Assembly: GCF_000372725.1 (NCBI RefSeq) | Contig: NW_005201912.1 | Coordinates: 15,299 to 79,298 of the forward strand | Reading direction: 5' to 3' | Origin: Emiliania huxleyi CCMP1516 | Taxonomy: Eukaryota > Haptophyta > Isochrysidales > Noelaerhabdaceae | DNA: 64,000 nucleotides | Shown here: in pieces, positions 32,204 to 45,111 of the stretch | Layout: each line of letters starts with the position of its first letter | Position numbering within the stretch: position 1 is the first letter of the stretch | The notes under the pieces: generated by a model | The model's database searches: none | Seen by the model: only the letters and a program-made list of their open reading frames with translations | What the model was told of the DNA's origin: nothing | Program-made: the position numbers and the translations under genes

Positions 32204-35200
32204 TCACGACTCCTGGCCCAAAGCCAGGAGGCCGTCCTCGTCGTCCCCGAACGAGACACCGCTCGGCAGCCGCCGCACCTGGCCAACGGGCGGCGGGTGG
32301 TGCGGCTCGGCGGCGCCTCCAGCGGAGCAGCTCTGCGCGTCGTTGTCCACGTCGATCGCCGCGGCGCGCAGTTGGGCGTCGCGCTCCTGCAGAGCGGACG
32401 GGCACAAGCGAGTAAGGCTGGAAGGCAGCCGAGAGGAAGGCGCCGAGAGGTCGCCGAGAGGTCGCCGACAAGTAGCCGAGTGGTGCCCGAGATATGACCG
32501 AGAGGATGCCGAGAGGTCGCCGAGGTGCAGCAAAGTGGAGAGCTGGCGCGCGCCTCGCGGCTGCGGCTGCCGCCGAACTGGACATCGCCGCCCCCGCCGC
32601 CCGCCGCCGCGCCCTCGGCGAGGCCCTGGTCTGCCGGGCCGGCGCCGCTGCGGGCGGGCTCAGAGGGGCGGCTCACCTTTGCCGGCTGCCCCTCCACCTT
32701 CACCACCACGCCGTTGAAGTCGCCGCCGCCGCTCTCCCGCTCGCGCCTCCGCTTGACGGAGTCGATCAGCTCGCGCGCCTGTGACATGATAGCAGCGGCG
32801 TGAGAGTCTGAGTTTCGGGCTAGATCTGAGGTAGATCTCGGCTGGATCTCGCGCGCCCGGCCGAGGGCCTCGGAGGAGCCAGGCGTGAGACCACCACCTC
32901 CTCCGCCTCCTGGGCCTTGCGCTGGTCGCGGCATCTGCTGTCCGCGGTGCGGCATCTGCATCGGCCCTCCTCCGCTCTGCATGCCTCCTCCTTGCATGCC
33001 CCCGCCCCGCATCTGCTGCATCATCAGCATCTGCTGCTGCATCATCTGCTGCTGCTGCATCATCTGCTGCTGCAGCATGGCTTGCTGCTGGAACCAGGCC
33101 TGCTTCGGCGTGTTGCACTTGAAGCAGCTGTGCCGCGAGGCGAAGACGTTGGCGCTGCAGTTCGGGCACACCCAGTCGCCCGGCCGGTGCCCGTGGCCGC
33201 CGTTGTTGTCGTTGGGCATGCCCCCGCCACCGCCAAAGCCCATCCCCCCCATGGGCACCCCGCCCATGGGCATCCCGCCCATGGGCATCCCGCCCATGGG
33301 CATCCCGCCCATGGGCATCCCCCCCATCCCTCCAAAGCCGCCGCCGCCGCCCATCCCGCCGCACATGCCGAAGCCGCACCCCATCCCGCCGCCGCAGAAC
33401 CCGGCCGCACCCATGCCGCCACCGCCGCCCATGCCGCCACCGCCGCAGCTTCCCATCGCTGCGCCCGCTGCTGCGGCGGTGGCGGCGCCCGCACTGGCGG
33501 TGGTGGCGGCGGAGGGAGAGGAGACGGCGGCTGGTGGCGCACCCGCCGTCGCCGGCTCGAGCGGCCCCCAATCGTCGTCTGGCGCCGCCGCTGCTGCCGA
33601 CTCGCTCTTGACGACGCCAGAGGCGGCGGCGCCCGCCTCCGGGACGAACGTCTCTGCGGCGTTCGCCGCCGGCTCGGCGGCCGCGTCCGCCTTTGCGTGC
33701 TTGACGTCCTCGTAGAGCGCGCGCAGCATCTCGCGCGCGTGCTTGTTTGGCACGACCTCGTCCACGCGCACGCCCGTGGTCGCGCAGAGCACGCAGCGCG
33801 TCCCTCCCGACGCGGGGTCCTCCACCAGCGCCTGCGTGAGCGCGCTGCCCGAGACGGAGGCGCCGCAGCAGGGCAGCACGACCTGCGGGGCGGCGTGGAC
33901 GTGTCCAGGAGGTGTGATGCGGGTGCCGCGGAGGTGTGTGGTGGCGCAGGTGTGTGGTGGTGTGTGGTGGCGCAGGTGTGTGGTGGCGCATGCACCGGGT
34001 CCTCGAAGAGCCGCTTGGTGATCGGGCACTTGAGCTCTTCCGGCACGTGCTCCGCGTCTACCTTCTCGAGGCTCTTTGCCGTCACGCGCGAGAACTTCTT
34101 CTCGTCGGCAACCTGTTGCGGGGATGGCCGTTGCTCACCCATGATGGTCGCTATGGTCGCCATGGGCAGGGGCACCCTCTCTCCCCCTNNNNNNNNNNNN
34201 NNNNNNNNNNNNNNNNNNNNNNNNNNNNNNNNNNNNNNNNNNNNNNNNNNNNNNNNNNNNNNNNNNNNNNNNNNNNNNNNNNNNNNNNATGTGACGACCG
34301 GAGCGCAGCCACCCGCCGCAGCATCAGTAGCGGGGGGGTCGGGGGGAGGGGTGGGCAAGGTGTCATGGGGGGGGGGGGTGAGAGGGGGGGTGAGAGGGGG
34401 TGGCGCCGGTGGCACGAGAGGGAGGCGGCGCGGCGGCGGTGCGCCCTCTAGCGCCGTCCGGGACTGCGTCGCGCGGCCATGGCAGTGTTTGGGCGGCTCT
34501 CTCGGGCGGCGAGCCTTGGGGGATGCCGACTGGCGCCCGGCGCGCGTGCGTCGCGGTGTTCTCATCCCCGCCGTCGGCGACCGAGTTGTTTGGGCAGTCC
34601 TGGATGAAGTGGCCCGGCTGGCGGCAGCGGTAGCAGATGTAGGACGGCGGCGGCACCCGCCCGCTCCCACCCCGCCCCGGCGCGGGCGGGGGCATGCCGC
34701 GGCCTCGGCCCGCCGCCTACCGGCGAGAGGTTGGGAGGGCGGGTGGGTGGGTGCGCGTCGGCCAGAGGGGAGTGGGGAGGCGGGGTGGAGACGCGCGCGC
34801 CGCCTGGCCATCATCTCCGGTGATCTCGGCAACATCTCGACACCATCTCGGCGCCTGGCCAGCGGACTCGGCATCTCGGCTGGTCTCGCTGCGCCTGGCC
34901 GGGGTGGCGCGCGTAGTACGGCTTTTGCCACTCGCTCGACGCGGCGCTCATCATCTGCTTGATGCGCGCCGCCTCCGCCTCGTCCGCCTAGCGCCCACAC
35001 GTAGAGGAGCGCTGTGAAGGGCGCGTCTTCACAGCGACAGCTGTGAAAAGCTTCCTCTGGAGTGCTCGGAAGGCTCTCTCACGACTCTGCCTGCACGGCC
35101 GCGCCGCCGCCCGGCGCCGGGGGCGGCATCGCAGCAGGCATACGTCTGGGCGTAGAGAGCGAGGTCGTCGAGGCGGAACTGCACGCGGCGGCCGGCGGCG

Positions 35201-37179
35201 GCGGCGGCGGCGGCGCCGTTGACGCCTGGAGAGCACATGGCACAGGCGGCGAGAGTCACGCAGGCGCGGTGAAAGGCCCGCCCCTTTGGCCCATCTCGGA
35301 CCCTCGAGCGTTTGCCCCCTCTCTCTCGCCCCGCTGCCGCGAGAGCGCACAACCACACCCTCCCCCAGCGTCCCCGCACAGCAGAGACCACACGCGCGCG
35401 CACGCACGCGCGCACACCGGTTTACACGCGCGTGCTGCGCACACACCACCCGCTTTACCGCGCGCGCGCACACCACACTGCTAGCGCCCAGTCCCCCCCC
35501 TCTCTCGTACTCCATACGGCGGAGAAAAGTGCGCGCGACGTGTGCGGCGCTTCTTTGTGTGTGGAGAGGACGCGTGCGTGCAGAGCAGACACAGAGAGAG
35601 ACTCACTTTCGAAGGCACGGGTGCCGGCGCGCAGGCAGAGGCGGCGGAGGCAGAGGCGGCGGAGGAGGCGGCGTAGCTGCGAGACGGAGAGTGAGCGGCA
35701 CGGTGAAGGAACGAAGGGGGGGGCGGGCGCGGTCACGAGGGGCGGGGCAGGGCGGGGCGGGGCGGGGCGGGGCGGGGCGGGGCGGGGCGGGCCGGGGCGG
35801 GGGTGAAGTAGGGGGGGCAGGAGAGGGGGGGGGCTGAGATGCGGCGCAGAGGGAGAGCGAGGCGGGTCAGAAGCGGCGCGCGGAGCGGGCTGCCCCCTCC
35901 CCTCCCTCGGGAGGGGGGGCGATGACACGCGCGGCGGCGGCGGCGGGGGCTGGCGCCAAAGGCGGCGGAACGGGACCGCCAGCGAGAGCGGGGGGAGGGC
36001 TGGCGGCGGGGGAAGCTGCGGCGGGAAACGGCGGCGGGAGGCGGCAGCGGCGGCTGTGCAGCGCCGAGAGCGGCAGCGGGGGGCAGCGAGGAGAGAGGGG
36101 GGTAGGTGTGCGAGTCGGAATCGGGAGCATAACAACTGCCAACGCGGGAGCACAGAAGCCTCGAACACCTCTGCTCCTCTCTGCTCCTAGCTCTGCCCCT
36201 CGCTCTGCCCCCGGCTCCGACACGGCCGCCGTGCATGCCTCGGACGTGTCTCGGACGTGTCGCGCACATGCCGCGGAGGCGTCCAGGGCGCGTCCCCGGC
36301 GCCTCGCGGCCGTCCCTCTCCGTGCGCTCGCGCCCGCACGGCGGCGCGGGGCCGCGACGGGCCGCCGAAGGGCGACGGCGGTCCGGAGGGGCGGGGGGAG
36401 GGGAAAGAGGGAAGAGGGGGAAGGGGAGGGGAAGGGGGGGGGGGGAGCGGGGAGGAGCGGGGAGCGGAGGAGGGGGGAGGGGGGAGGGGGAGCAGGGAGG
36501 GAGAGAGTCGTCGCACTTTGCTCCTCCGCCACTGGCGAGCGAGCGAGGGACGCGGCGAAACAGCAGGCGGGCCCCGGACGGTACGGCGGCGGCGTCCGCG
36601 TAGACTGCAAACACAGGGGGGTGGAGGGAGTGGGAGCAGGGCCCCGGGGGGGGGGGGGTCAAGGGGCGATGAAAGGTGTGGTCACCGCATACACACCCTC
36701 CCCCCCCCCCCCACACACACAAACACCCTCGCACGCTGCAGGGTGACAGAGCTTCTTCGGCCAGGCTGTGCAGGCGAGGATGCCAGCGGCAGCGCCGCGC
36801 CCCCAAAAGCAATGCATGGCCCCCATACGCCGCCCTCCCCTCTCCGCCCTTCTCAACATAACGGCGCACCCTCGGACGTGGTTGCGTTGGTGAGCACGAG
36901 CCCGAACGCGGCCGGCACCCCCTTGGCCGCCGTGATCGCCTACGGGGGTGGCGAGCACGCTTCGATGAGCACGGCGCGCGCGCAAGTTTTGTGGTGGCGC
37001 TGCGTCGGTGAGTGCAACGGAAGTGGTCGCGCTCGAGTGCGCGCGCGCGTAAAGCGTGCGCGCGCGTGCGCGCACGTGCGCGCCTGCTTGAGGTCCGCGA
37101 CCGAGATCTCGGAGAGGGCGCCGAGCGAGTGCGAGCTGTATTCGATGTCCGACTTGAACTTGAAGAGGACCTCGGACAT
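32204..37179 (-). CDS. RBBP6-type E3 ubiquitin ligase (DWNN, zinc knuckle, RING-like, RanBP2 finger)
   Basis: Nuclear E3 ligase linked in other eukaryotes to mRNA 3'-end processing. The DWNN ubiquitin-like domain comes from 37179-37084 (MSEVLFKFKSDIEYSSHSLG), 36939-36870 (VPAAFGLVLTNATTSE) and an exon from 36604 (AVPSGARLLFRRVP). Exon 34987-34895 (IKQMMSAASSEW) precedes the CCHC knuckle (CYRCRQPGHFIQDC) in the exon from 34716. Exons 34112-33996 and 33882-32554 give the RING-like domain (VPEELKCPITKRLFEDP, then VVLPCCG), and further on Gly/Met repeats, Gln/Met runs and a RanBP2 zinc finger (WVCPNC..CFKCN). The last exon is 32386-32204. RING position two is Thr rather than Cys, and the CxxC pairs are incomplete, so it is closer to a U-box. 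Exons between 36530 and 34990 are unresolved; a candidate lies near 35240-35110. Confidence 0.88.
32413..32520. repeat. 11-bp minisatellite (GAGAGGTCGCC) in the last RBBP6 intron
   Basis: Degenerate tandem copies (GAGAGGTCGCC, AAGTAGCCGAG and similar) fill most of intron 32553-32387. Confidence 0.85.
34189..34288. other. Assembly gap (100 N)
   Basis: A gap of exactly 100 N, likely a placeholder, between the zinc-knuckle and RING-like exons of the RBBP6-type gene. Confidence 1.
35747..35806. repeat. GGGGC simple repeat in an RBBP6 intron
   Basis: About ten pentanucleotide units; a candidate G-quadruplex former. Confidence 0.9.
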
Positions 37180-37516
37180 GGGTTGTGAGGAAAGGAGGAG
37201 CGGGCGCGACAACCAGGTTCGTTGTGAAGACTAATAAATAAACCCACAGATGCGCACCTCTACTAGGAGATGGGTAAAAAGGAAGAACAGGAACAGGAGG
37301 TCCCCGCCCTCCGGTCTTTTGTGCAGGGTTCTTTGTGGGTGTGGTCGGCGACTAGCCGGGGTCGTCCTCCCGATGGGGGACTAGCACTAGCCGTCTTCCA
37401 CATGGTCCCTCGTTGTGAAGACTGGCGCTGGGGGGGGGGGGGGGGCACCCAAGAACCTCACTATGCGGATCGGCAAAGGCGCGACGCGTCGATTGACGAT
37501 CTATGCTTTTGACCTA
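37180..37516. other. Intergenic stretch, nothing recognised
   Basis: Contains a G-run (37431-37445) and a twice-used word CGTTGTGAAGACT. No gene seen. Confidence 0.5.
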
Positions 37517-38528
37517 TCAGTCTCCCAACATGTGTGTGACATTAGTCAAAGAACTCACTTCACGGCGGTCCGCACGTGAGCCCCGCGGCGCGGCGCGGCG
37601 CACGTCCTGCAACGCCTGTCCACACTCCTCGGGAGCACACACACGGACATGAAGCGCGCACGCGGCCCAATGGCCGTGCACGAGCAGCAGCGCAAGCGCC
37701 GCCAACCGCACCGACACTTTTGACCGCGTGCCGCACTTCCCGAATCCCTTCACACCCCACTGTCGCGCAATGTGCCGGCTGGTGTGCGGCTTCTGCCACG
37801 CCCATTCGAAAGCGAGCGCATCACTCTTCGAGGAGAAGCCGCGCACAACGAGAAGAATGCGCCACGGCCGTCCCGCGGCGGGCGCGCCACCTCCCGAGAG
37901 CTCGCCGTTGTGCTGGCGCAGTCGTCGGACGGGGTCGGGGCTCGCACCGACGTAAGTCCTCCGACCGCTCGAGTCTCGCAGGAAGTAGACGCGCCACGCC
38001 GAATCCAACTCCTCCTCCTCCTCCTCCTCAGCCTCGTCGTCGACGAGCGCGTTGCCGTCTCGCTCGTCCTCCTCGTCGCTGTCTCCGTCCTCCGCGTCGA
38101 GATCCACCTCGGTGACCGTCGCGCCGAGCGTGCGGAGGAAGTCGGCGAGGGTGCCAGTCAAGGCGGTTTGGGCGGCGATGGGAAGCACCCAGGCTGTCTT
38201 GATGATGCTCATCAGGCCGTCCGGGCCGGGGAAGACGAGGTCCACGTAGTCTACCGTGGGGAACTTGGCCTTGACGTAGTCCTTGACGTGTTCTTCTTCG
38301 TCTCAAACTGCGTCGCCGACCTGGCGAGCGTGAACTCGAGTGGCTTGACGGCGGGGTTGTCCATGGGCGAGACGTCGAGCTCGGGGTTGAGCCGCTTCGC
38401 CGTCGCGCGGAGATCAGGTGCGCCCTTCTGATATCCCACCTTTCTACCATGGCATGTATCGAGCGTGCTTCGCCGACGAGGAGGACCGCCGCCGAGGCGC
38501 AGGCTTCACTCTGCTTGTACTTCGCCAT
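37517..38528 (-). CDS. GIY-YIG nuclease, SLX1-like
   Basis: Structure-selective endonuclease fold. The GIY-YIG domain reads WRVYFLRDSSGRRTYVG, followed by RRLRQHNGELSGG, GRPWRILLVVRGF and the FEWAWQKP block with the conserved glutamate. These match SLX1, which cuts branched DNA with SLX4 in the nucleus. SLX1 usually carries a C-terminal RING/PHD finger; none is seen before the stop here. Upstream, an unrecognised segment (YVKAKFPTVDYVDLVFPGPD) and an acidic run are joined to the nuclease. Further 5', pieces starting MAKYKQSEACASAAV (38528) and LNPELDVSPMDNPAVK (near 38390) are in two other frames, so two frame changes occur within 300 bp. That implies decay, sequence errors or missed small introns. 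The 38528 start is tentative. Confidence 0.6.
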
Positions 38529-39898
<1,370 letters not shown>

Positions 39899-40545
39899 TC
39901 ACCCCCCTCGCCCATGCTCCCCACCCACGACCAGATAGGCACGCTGCCAATGTACTCGACCCAACTCGTCAAAATGAGCGGTCAACGTCCCATCGCCCTC
40001 GACCACCTTCAGCAGCGTGTAGCCTCCGAATGGGATGCACGTAAGCCCGCAGCATTCCCAACGGACGCCCCGGCGCCAGGCGCTGCCGTCGAGGGCAGGG
40101 TTGCCCTCCCGCACCTCCTCCAGCGAGTACGACTGGGAGACAGGCCACGAGCACGGCGCGCAGCAGCGCCAGAGCGGCCGCAGCGCCTGCCCAGGAGTCC
40201 GCCGTGGCGGGTGCCGTAGAACCCGTACCCCCAACCGTTCAGGATATTCACGCGCGGATCTCCGACAAAGGCTTCGAGCCGTGCAGACGACTTGCTCCCG
40301 TCGATCGGTGTTGCGTCGAACTGCGCAGCCAGGGGGTGACGCTCGTGCTGTCGAATGTTGTGCCCGCGTCGTTGAGCATGGTGTGTGCCATTCCCTCGGC
40401 CATAAAGTTGGAGTACCTCGAGGTACAGGTTTCCGTTGAACGGCGCGCCCGCCGGCCTGCCGTCTGGCCATCCCCAGGAAAGGGGCGCGACCGGAGTGAG
40501 CAGCGTGCACTCGCTGGCGTCCCAGCGGCCATACTGCACCCCCAC
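39899..40545 (-). pseudogene. Unrecognised membrane protein, frame-disrupted
   Basis: Natural-looking peptide runs through three frames: YGRWDASECTLLTPVAPLSW, FMAEGMAHTMLNDAGTTFDS, RLEAFVGDPRVNILNGWGYG, then a hydrophobic span (AAALALLRAVLVACLPVVLA) and SYSLEEVREGNPALDGSAW. Several single-base frame changes are needed to join them, so this is a broken gene, poor sequence or a set of very short introns. I do not recognise the family. Confidence 0.4.
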
Positions 40546-40636
40546 AGCCAGCCTACCCTCCTATCGCGCCACTCGACGCCCCGCGGCCTCCTCTCGCCTA
40601 CCGCGCTGCCCTCGCCGGCCACCGCACCGCCCGCGC

Positions 40637-40840
40637 TCCAGCCTAACCAGCTTTGTGCTCCAGCCTAACCAGCTCTATGCTCCAGCCTAACCAGCCCTGT
40701 GCCCCAGCCTAACCAGCAGCCTAACCAGCTCTGTGCTCCAGCCCAACCAGCTCTGCGCCCCAGCCTAACAAGAGCTCTCCAGCCTAACCAGTGCTCCAGT
40801 AACCAGCTCTGTGCTCCAGCTAACCAGCTCTGCATCTCGC
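40637..40840. repeat. 21-bp minisatellite (CTCCAGCCTAACCAGCTCTG)
   Basis: About ten degenerate copies. The open frames that cross it repeat QPNQLCAPA and are not credible genes. Confidence 0.95.
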
Positions 40841-40849
40841 AACACACAC

Positions 40850-41793
40850 ATGACAGGGACAGACCAGGCGCAGGAAAAGGGAGCGGGGCCCGAATCCAAG
40901 GGACCACCCCGTCGGGCTGAGGAGCTGTGAACTCAGGACCAGTAGGAAGGCTGCTGGCTCCTGACTCATCCCCCAAATCCCCCACCCCTGTGGCCTGAAA
41001 CCTTACCATTCCACCACCTCACACACACCCCTCCCCTAGGGCTAAGCAGTGCGCGAGCCCACCCGACTTCAGGCGAGACGTCGACCACTCCTCGGGAATA
41101 GTTCTGTCAGTGGCTGCACTAGACGCCCATAGAGGCGCGCGGCGCGGGCGGATGACTAGGGGAGAAAAAGCGGAGATCCTAGCTCGCTGGGAGACGTGCG
41201 CGCAACCTAGAGTTGGGAATAGGGGAGAAGTGTCAGTGTGAGGGGAGGGCTTACGCCGGCGTTTTTGCCTTTGAAAACTGAACAGTTTTTTTTTGGAAAC
41301 CCTTGTTCAAAGCCGACCCTAAGCGCCATCCTTCCTGCTCTCACTTGATGCTGCTTCCCCCTGAGCCCTGGTTGTCAGGCTGTTCAGGTGCTGTCAGGTG
41401 ATCTGTCGGGCTGTCGGGCACTGTCAGGCACTGTCAGGTAGGTGCCTCTGTCAGACCAGCTGTCAGGTGCTGTCAGTGCTATTGGGTGCTGTCGGGTGCG
41501 TGTCTGACATCAGAGGTGCTCTGTAGCAACAGCGACTCAACGATAACATTGGACACGGGACTGGCGCCCACTGGCGGATGAAAGAACGTAGAGTTCCAGA
41601 GAGAGCACTTGGACTTGCAACTCAACACGCGCACAACGGCAAACGGGAAGAGCAGACCTGGCAGTGCCCGAGTGGCACCCCGGAGTGGCCCAACCAAGGC
41701 ACACGCATTAGCGAAACGCGTCACTCAATCGCGAGCGTCTTGTGGACGGACACAGTGTACACCCCCCCCCCCCCCCCCACTTCACTATGGGTT
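40850..41793. other. Intergenic stretch with a CTGTCAGG minisatellite
   Basis: 41375-41500 holds degenerate copies of CTGTCAGGTGC. Near 41555 a short form of the CGGGACTGGCG motif appears, and a C-run lies at 41762-41778. No gene seen. Confidence 0.55.
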
Positions 41794-43293
41794 CTAGTGC
41801 GGGTACCGGGCGAACTCGGCGTACGCGGTGGGGTCGAGCTCGCACCAGAATGACTCGCAAACACCCTTTTCGAAGACCTCGCGCCCATTCTTGCAGAGCA
41901 CGGCGAGCATGGACACCTCATGGATGAAGACGGACGAGACCGTGAAGGCCGGCTCATTCCAGAGATGTTCGAGCCTCAGCTCGCGCGGCGGCATGGCGAA
42001 CTGGATCTCGCCCATGAGCGTTCCAGCGGCGCTGGTCCGCTGCGGTTGGCCTGGCAGCTTGCCCTGCATCGCGCAGATAATGTACTGCACTTGCAGGCAA
42101 TAGTCCCAATGGTGATTGACGCGGATGAAGTTGAAGCCCGCGCCACTGCAGGAGTCGACGATAACTCTCATGTCGGGTGAACGCCATTTTCCGAACGCTA
42201 GGCCTTTTGCGAGCATGCACTGCTCTACGATCGTAGTATCGTAGCCGAGGAGCACTGGCCCTTTCAGCGGCCGAGCGTTCGGGTGGCCATTCTTGCCCCC
42301 GGTATTCTCGATCCAATTCTTGTCGCAAACCGCGCCGCGGAGTGCTTCATCGAAGAACGTGGCGCGGCCCGCAGGAGAGTGAGGTAGGCAGCTGGTCAGC
42401 CGGAATCTCATGCTGCTGTAAGTCATGCTGCTGTGCAGGATCGCATGGGAACGCCCCACGGTGAGTGGGCCCGAGCGCGGCACGCTCTTTGGAATGGTGT
42501 CCGGCGGCGTCGGCAGCGGCGGCAGATCCGATCGCAAGTGCAGGTCAAATGCCGTACGATGCGGCGTATCGAACTCGCACAGCCCCACTATGATGCGCGT
42601 CTTGCGGTAGCACTTCCCCTCACGGCGCTCCCAAACGACGCCCTCGCAAAACGGCAGCCCAGAGGCTGCCGCGCTCTTGCACGCCGCTTTGCACTCGGCG
42701 AGGGTGCGTGCGCCCGGCACGTCGCTCCCTCGCGGCGAGTCCACCTCCTCCGCGCCGTGGCCGTCCCACCAGCAGTTGCGCCGCTCATGCAGGATCCAGG
42801 CGTCGGGGGGGGTTTGAGGAGGCGGTGGCGGCGGAGGCGAGGGCGGTGGAGGAGGCGGAGGGTGCGGCGATGGCGGCAACGTTGGTGGCGGCGGCGGAGG
42901 CGGCGGCGGAGGAGGCGGCAGCGGCAGCGGCGGAGGCGGCGGCGGCGGCGGCAGCGGCGGCGGCGGCGGCGGCTGCAGCGAGTCGGCACGCTGTTGCGAC
43001 AAAGCTGGTGGCGACGGCTCGGCCCGCTTGAGCAAGCACACGGTGTTAGCGAGCGGCAGGGTGTGAGAGACGCGTGCAGGCGCCAAAATCAGTTCGCATG
43101 CCATGTCCACCCTGCCTCGCTTTTTTGGTGTGGATGCGTGCTGCGCTGCCACACACGCTCCGCTAGCCTCACAGAGCGCCTCGCACTCGGAGAGGCTGAT
43201 TCCCCACAAGGCTGGTGCGCCGCCACGCGCGCCGCTGACGGTACGGCACGCACCGGCGGGCCCTCGAAGCGGCTCGAACGGCCTTTTCTGCAT
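41794..43293 (-). CDS. PAN/apple-like domain protein, copy 2
   Basis: A 499-residue paralogue of the protein at 16032-18281. The start at 43293 (MQKRPFEPLRG) corresponds to the other copy's MKQRMPFEPLRG. About 240 N-terminal residues, with two PAN-like modules and the poly-proline linker, are nearly identical, including silent sites. After DLHLRS the proteins part. This copy lacks the roughly 290-residue middle domain and goes to its own C-terminal module (GAGFNFIRVNHHWDYC, then FWCELD). That module keeps the cysteine spacing of copy 1 but little else. It includes a 4-residue insert (PHRT) absent from copy 1. Probably surface or secreted; no leader peptide is visible at this start. Confidence 0.68.
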   Translation of the reverse strand: MQKRPFEPLRGPAGACRTVSGARGGAPALWGISLSECEALCEASGACVAAQHASTPKKRGRVDMACELILAPARVSHTLPLANTVCLLKRAEPSPPALSQQRADSLQPPPPPPLPPPPPPPPLPLPPPPPPPPPPPPTLPPSPHPPPPPPPSPPPPPPPQTPPDAWILHERRNCWWDGHGAEEVDSPRGSDVPGARTLAECKAACKSAAASGLPFCEGVVWERREGKCYRKTRIIVGLCEFDTPHRTAFDLHLRSDLPPLPTPPDTIPKSVPRSGPLTVGRSHAILHSSMTYSSMRFRLTSCLPHSPAGRATFFDEALRGAVCDKNWIENTGGKNGHPNARPLKGPVLLGYDTTIVEQCMLAKGLAFGKWRSPDMRVIVDSCSGAGFNFIRVNHHWDYCLQVQYIICAMQGKLPGQPQRTSAAGTLMGEIQFAMPPRELRLEHLWNEPAFTVSSVFIHEVSMLAVLCKNGREVFEKGVCESFWCELDPTAYAEFARYPH

Positions 43294-43300
43294 CACGAGC
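42530..43300. repeat. Segmental duplication shared with 17556-18290
   Basis: Near-identical DNA in the same orientation. It covers the 5' halves of both PAN genes; a further island (GAGAAGGGAGAGATAGCAAC) at 43404 and 18395 shows that the duplication reached their 5' flanks. Confidence 0.9.
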
Positions 43301-43679
43301 AGTGTCGGCGTTCTCCGACCTAGAGTTGTATCACGTTTCCACAACCCGCCATTCACACAAAAAGTCTTCGCCCCCAAGACGCACAAGCAAGCACAGACAG
43401 TCGAGAAGGGAGAGATAGCAACGACAGTCAGAAGCCAGCGCTGGGTACTAGTAGTGGCAGACCGTGTAAAATTGCCCTACCTAGGTACTCCCGTGCGTGT
43501 GTGAGTGAGTATTCTTGATACGAAACCACGACGACACACACCAGTCGACTCGTATCGGTTGCCTCCATGAGAGACTATGGAAAGTTCACGTCATGACGGT
43601 TAAAACGGCTGTTAACCGTCATGACGTGGTCAATATGTCATGACAGCGGCTGCGAAACGACAGCAGCAACGACGGCAGC

Positions 43680-43740
43680 AACGACAGCTGGTGACAGCTG
43701 GTGACAGCTGGTGACAGCTGGTGACAGCTGGTGACAGCCA
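43680..43740. repeat. 10-bp minisatellite (GTGACAGCTG)
   Basis: Tandem copies inside the transposon; the same unit recurs at 44590-44635 and 45111-45125 on both sides of the nested element. Confidence 0.95.
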
Positions 43741-43876
43741 GCTGCCAAGGAGGAGTGAAAGGCACCAGGAGCAGTGACAGCCATAGTGACAGTGACAGTG
43801 AAGCCAGTGAATGCCAACGACAGGCGGTGACAATGTCAGCGCGGGGCCCCGCGAGTGACAGCGACAGCGACAGCGT

Positions 43877-43909
<33 letters not shown>

Positions 43910-44635
43910 CGAGGCAGCGCCACAGGCACAGCCGTGAGGCAGCCATAGCCCTCGTGAACGAACTTGAGTTCCAGCCATAGTCATCGTCTACGATCCACAT
44001 GCAGACTGCCGGTGCCAGCATGCACCTTGAGAGGTTCAACCCGAGGTGTGTTGCTCAATGCTCTGCGCGTTTTTGCTTGTGATCGTGATTTCAAGGTCCC
44101 AATCCTCGCGGCTGAGGATTGACACCGTTCGCTCGCGTGAGATTTTTGAGCGGCAGATGAACCAGCGCTGGAGCCCATCACGGCACATGCTGGAGGAAGG
44201 AGGGCAAGGGTTTTGCAGATTCTCCGACTCACGCCCGCTGCTGCTGACCGTGCGTGGCTACTGTTGAGAGGGTTTCTCATGTGGCGTCGGGCGTGCGAGT
44301 GAGCGGTCTCGCGCGCATGCATCTATATCTTGAGTGTCCTGTCTCTCTCGTTAGTGGCACCACACACTGTCCTGCGGGGGTGCTCATGACAGCAGCAATG
44401 ACAGCAGCAATGACAGCAGCAATGACAGCAGCAATGACAGCAGCAATGACAGCACAGCAGCAGCAACGACAGCGATGACAGCAGCAATGACAGCAGGAAT
44501 GACAGCTGCGCAATTACAGCAGCAGTGACAGTTGGACCAGTTGGGGATGGTTACGAAAGCAGTAACGACAGCAGCAACGACAGCAGCAACGACAGCTGGT
44601 GACAGCTGGTGACAGCTGGTGACAGCTGGTGACAG

Positions 44636-45111
44636 CCCTAGGTGTTAGATACACACGGGGGTGTGTTTGGACACACAGGATACACGTGAATCCACACTCA
44701 GTCTGGATACACAGTGGATACACAGTGAGATACACAGCCTCCGGTTTCGAAGACGAGCACGTTTTTTTTGCTGTGTCCGAAAGAGGCATTCGCCTGAGAT
44801 CGCCGTCGCCGATGCCCTTCAACCCGAACCCGGATCGCGCGCGGCGCGGCGCAGGCGCGACGGCCCTTGTGCCTGCGCCGGCACCTGCGCCGGCGCCTGC
44901 CGCCACGGCCCTCGCCGCGGCGGCGCCGGCTGCATTTGTGATGGCTTAGTTTGGTTCTCCCCTACATGCACATGTACATGTAGATAGGCATGAGCGAGCG
45001 AGAGCCGGAGAGGGCGCGTGTGTAGGCAGCTTCCGAGAGTTGAGATACACTAGATACACTGTGTATCCACCCAAGTTCTGGATACACTGGATACATATCT
45101 AACACCTAGGG
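44636..45111. mobile_element. Nested 476-bp element with 16-bp terminal inverted repeats
   Basis: 44636-44651 and 45096-45111 are inverted copies of CCCTAGGTGTTAGATA. TGACAG flanks both sides, which could be a 6-bp target duplication, though the host array repeats that word anyway. Inside are many GATACAC words and a GC-rich centre with a short Pro/Ala-rich open frame. Confidence 0.8.

Noticed and set aside
40620-40850. Open frames repeating QPNQLCAPA
   Set aside because: A direct translation of the 21-bp minisatellite.
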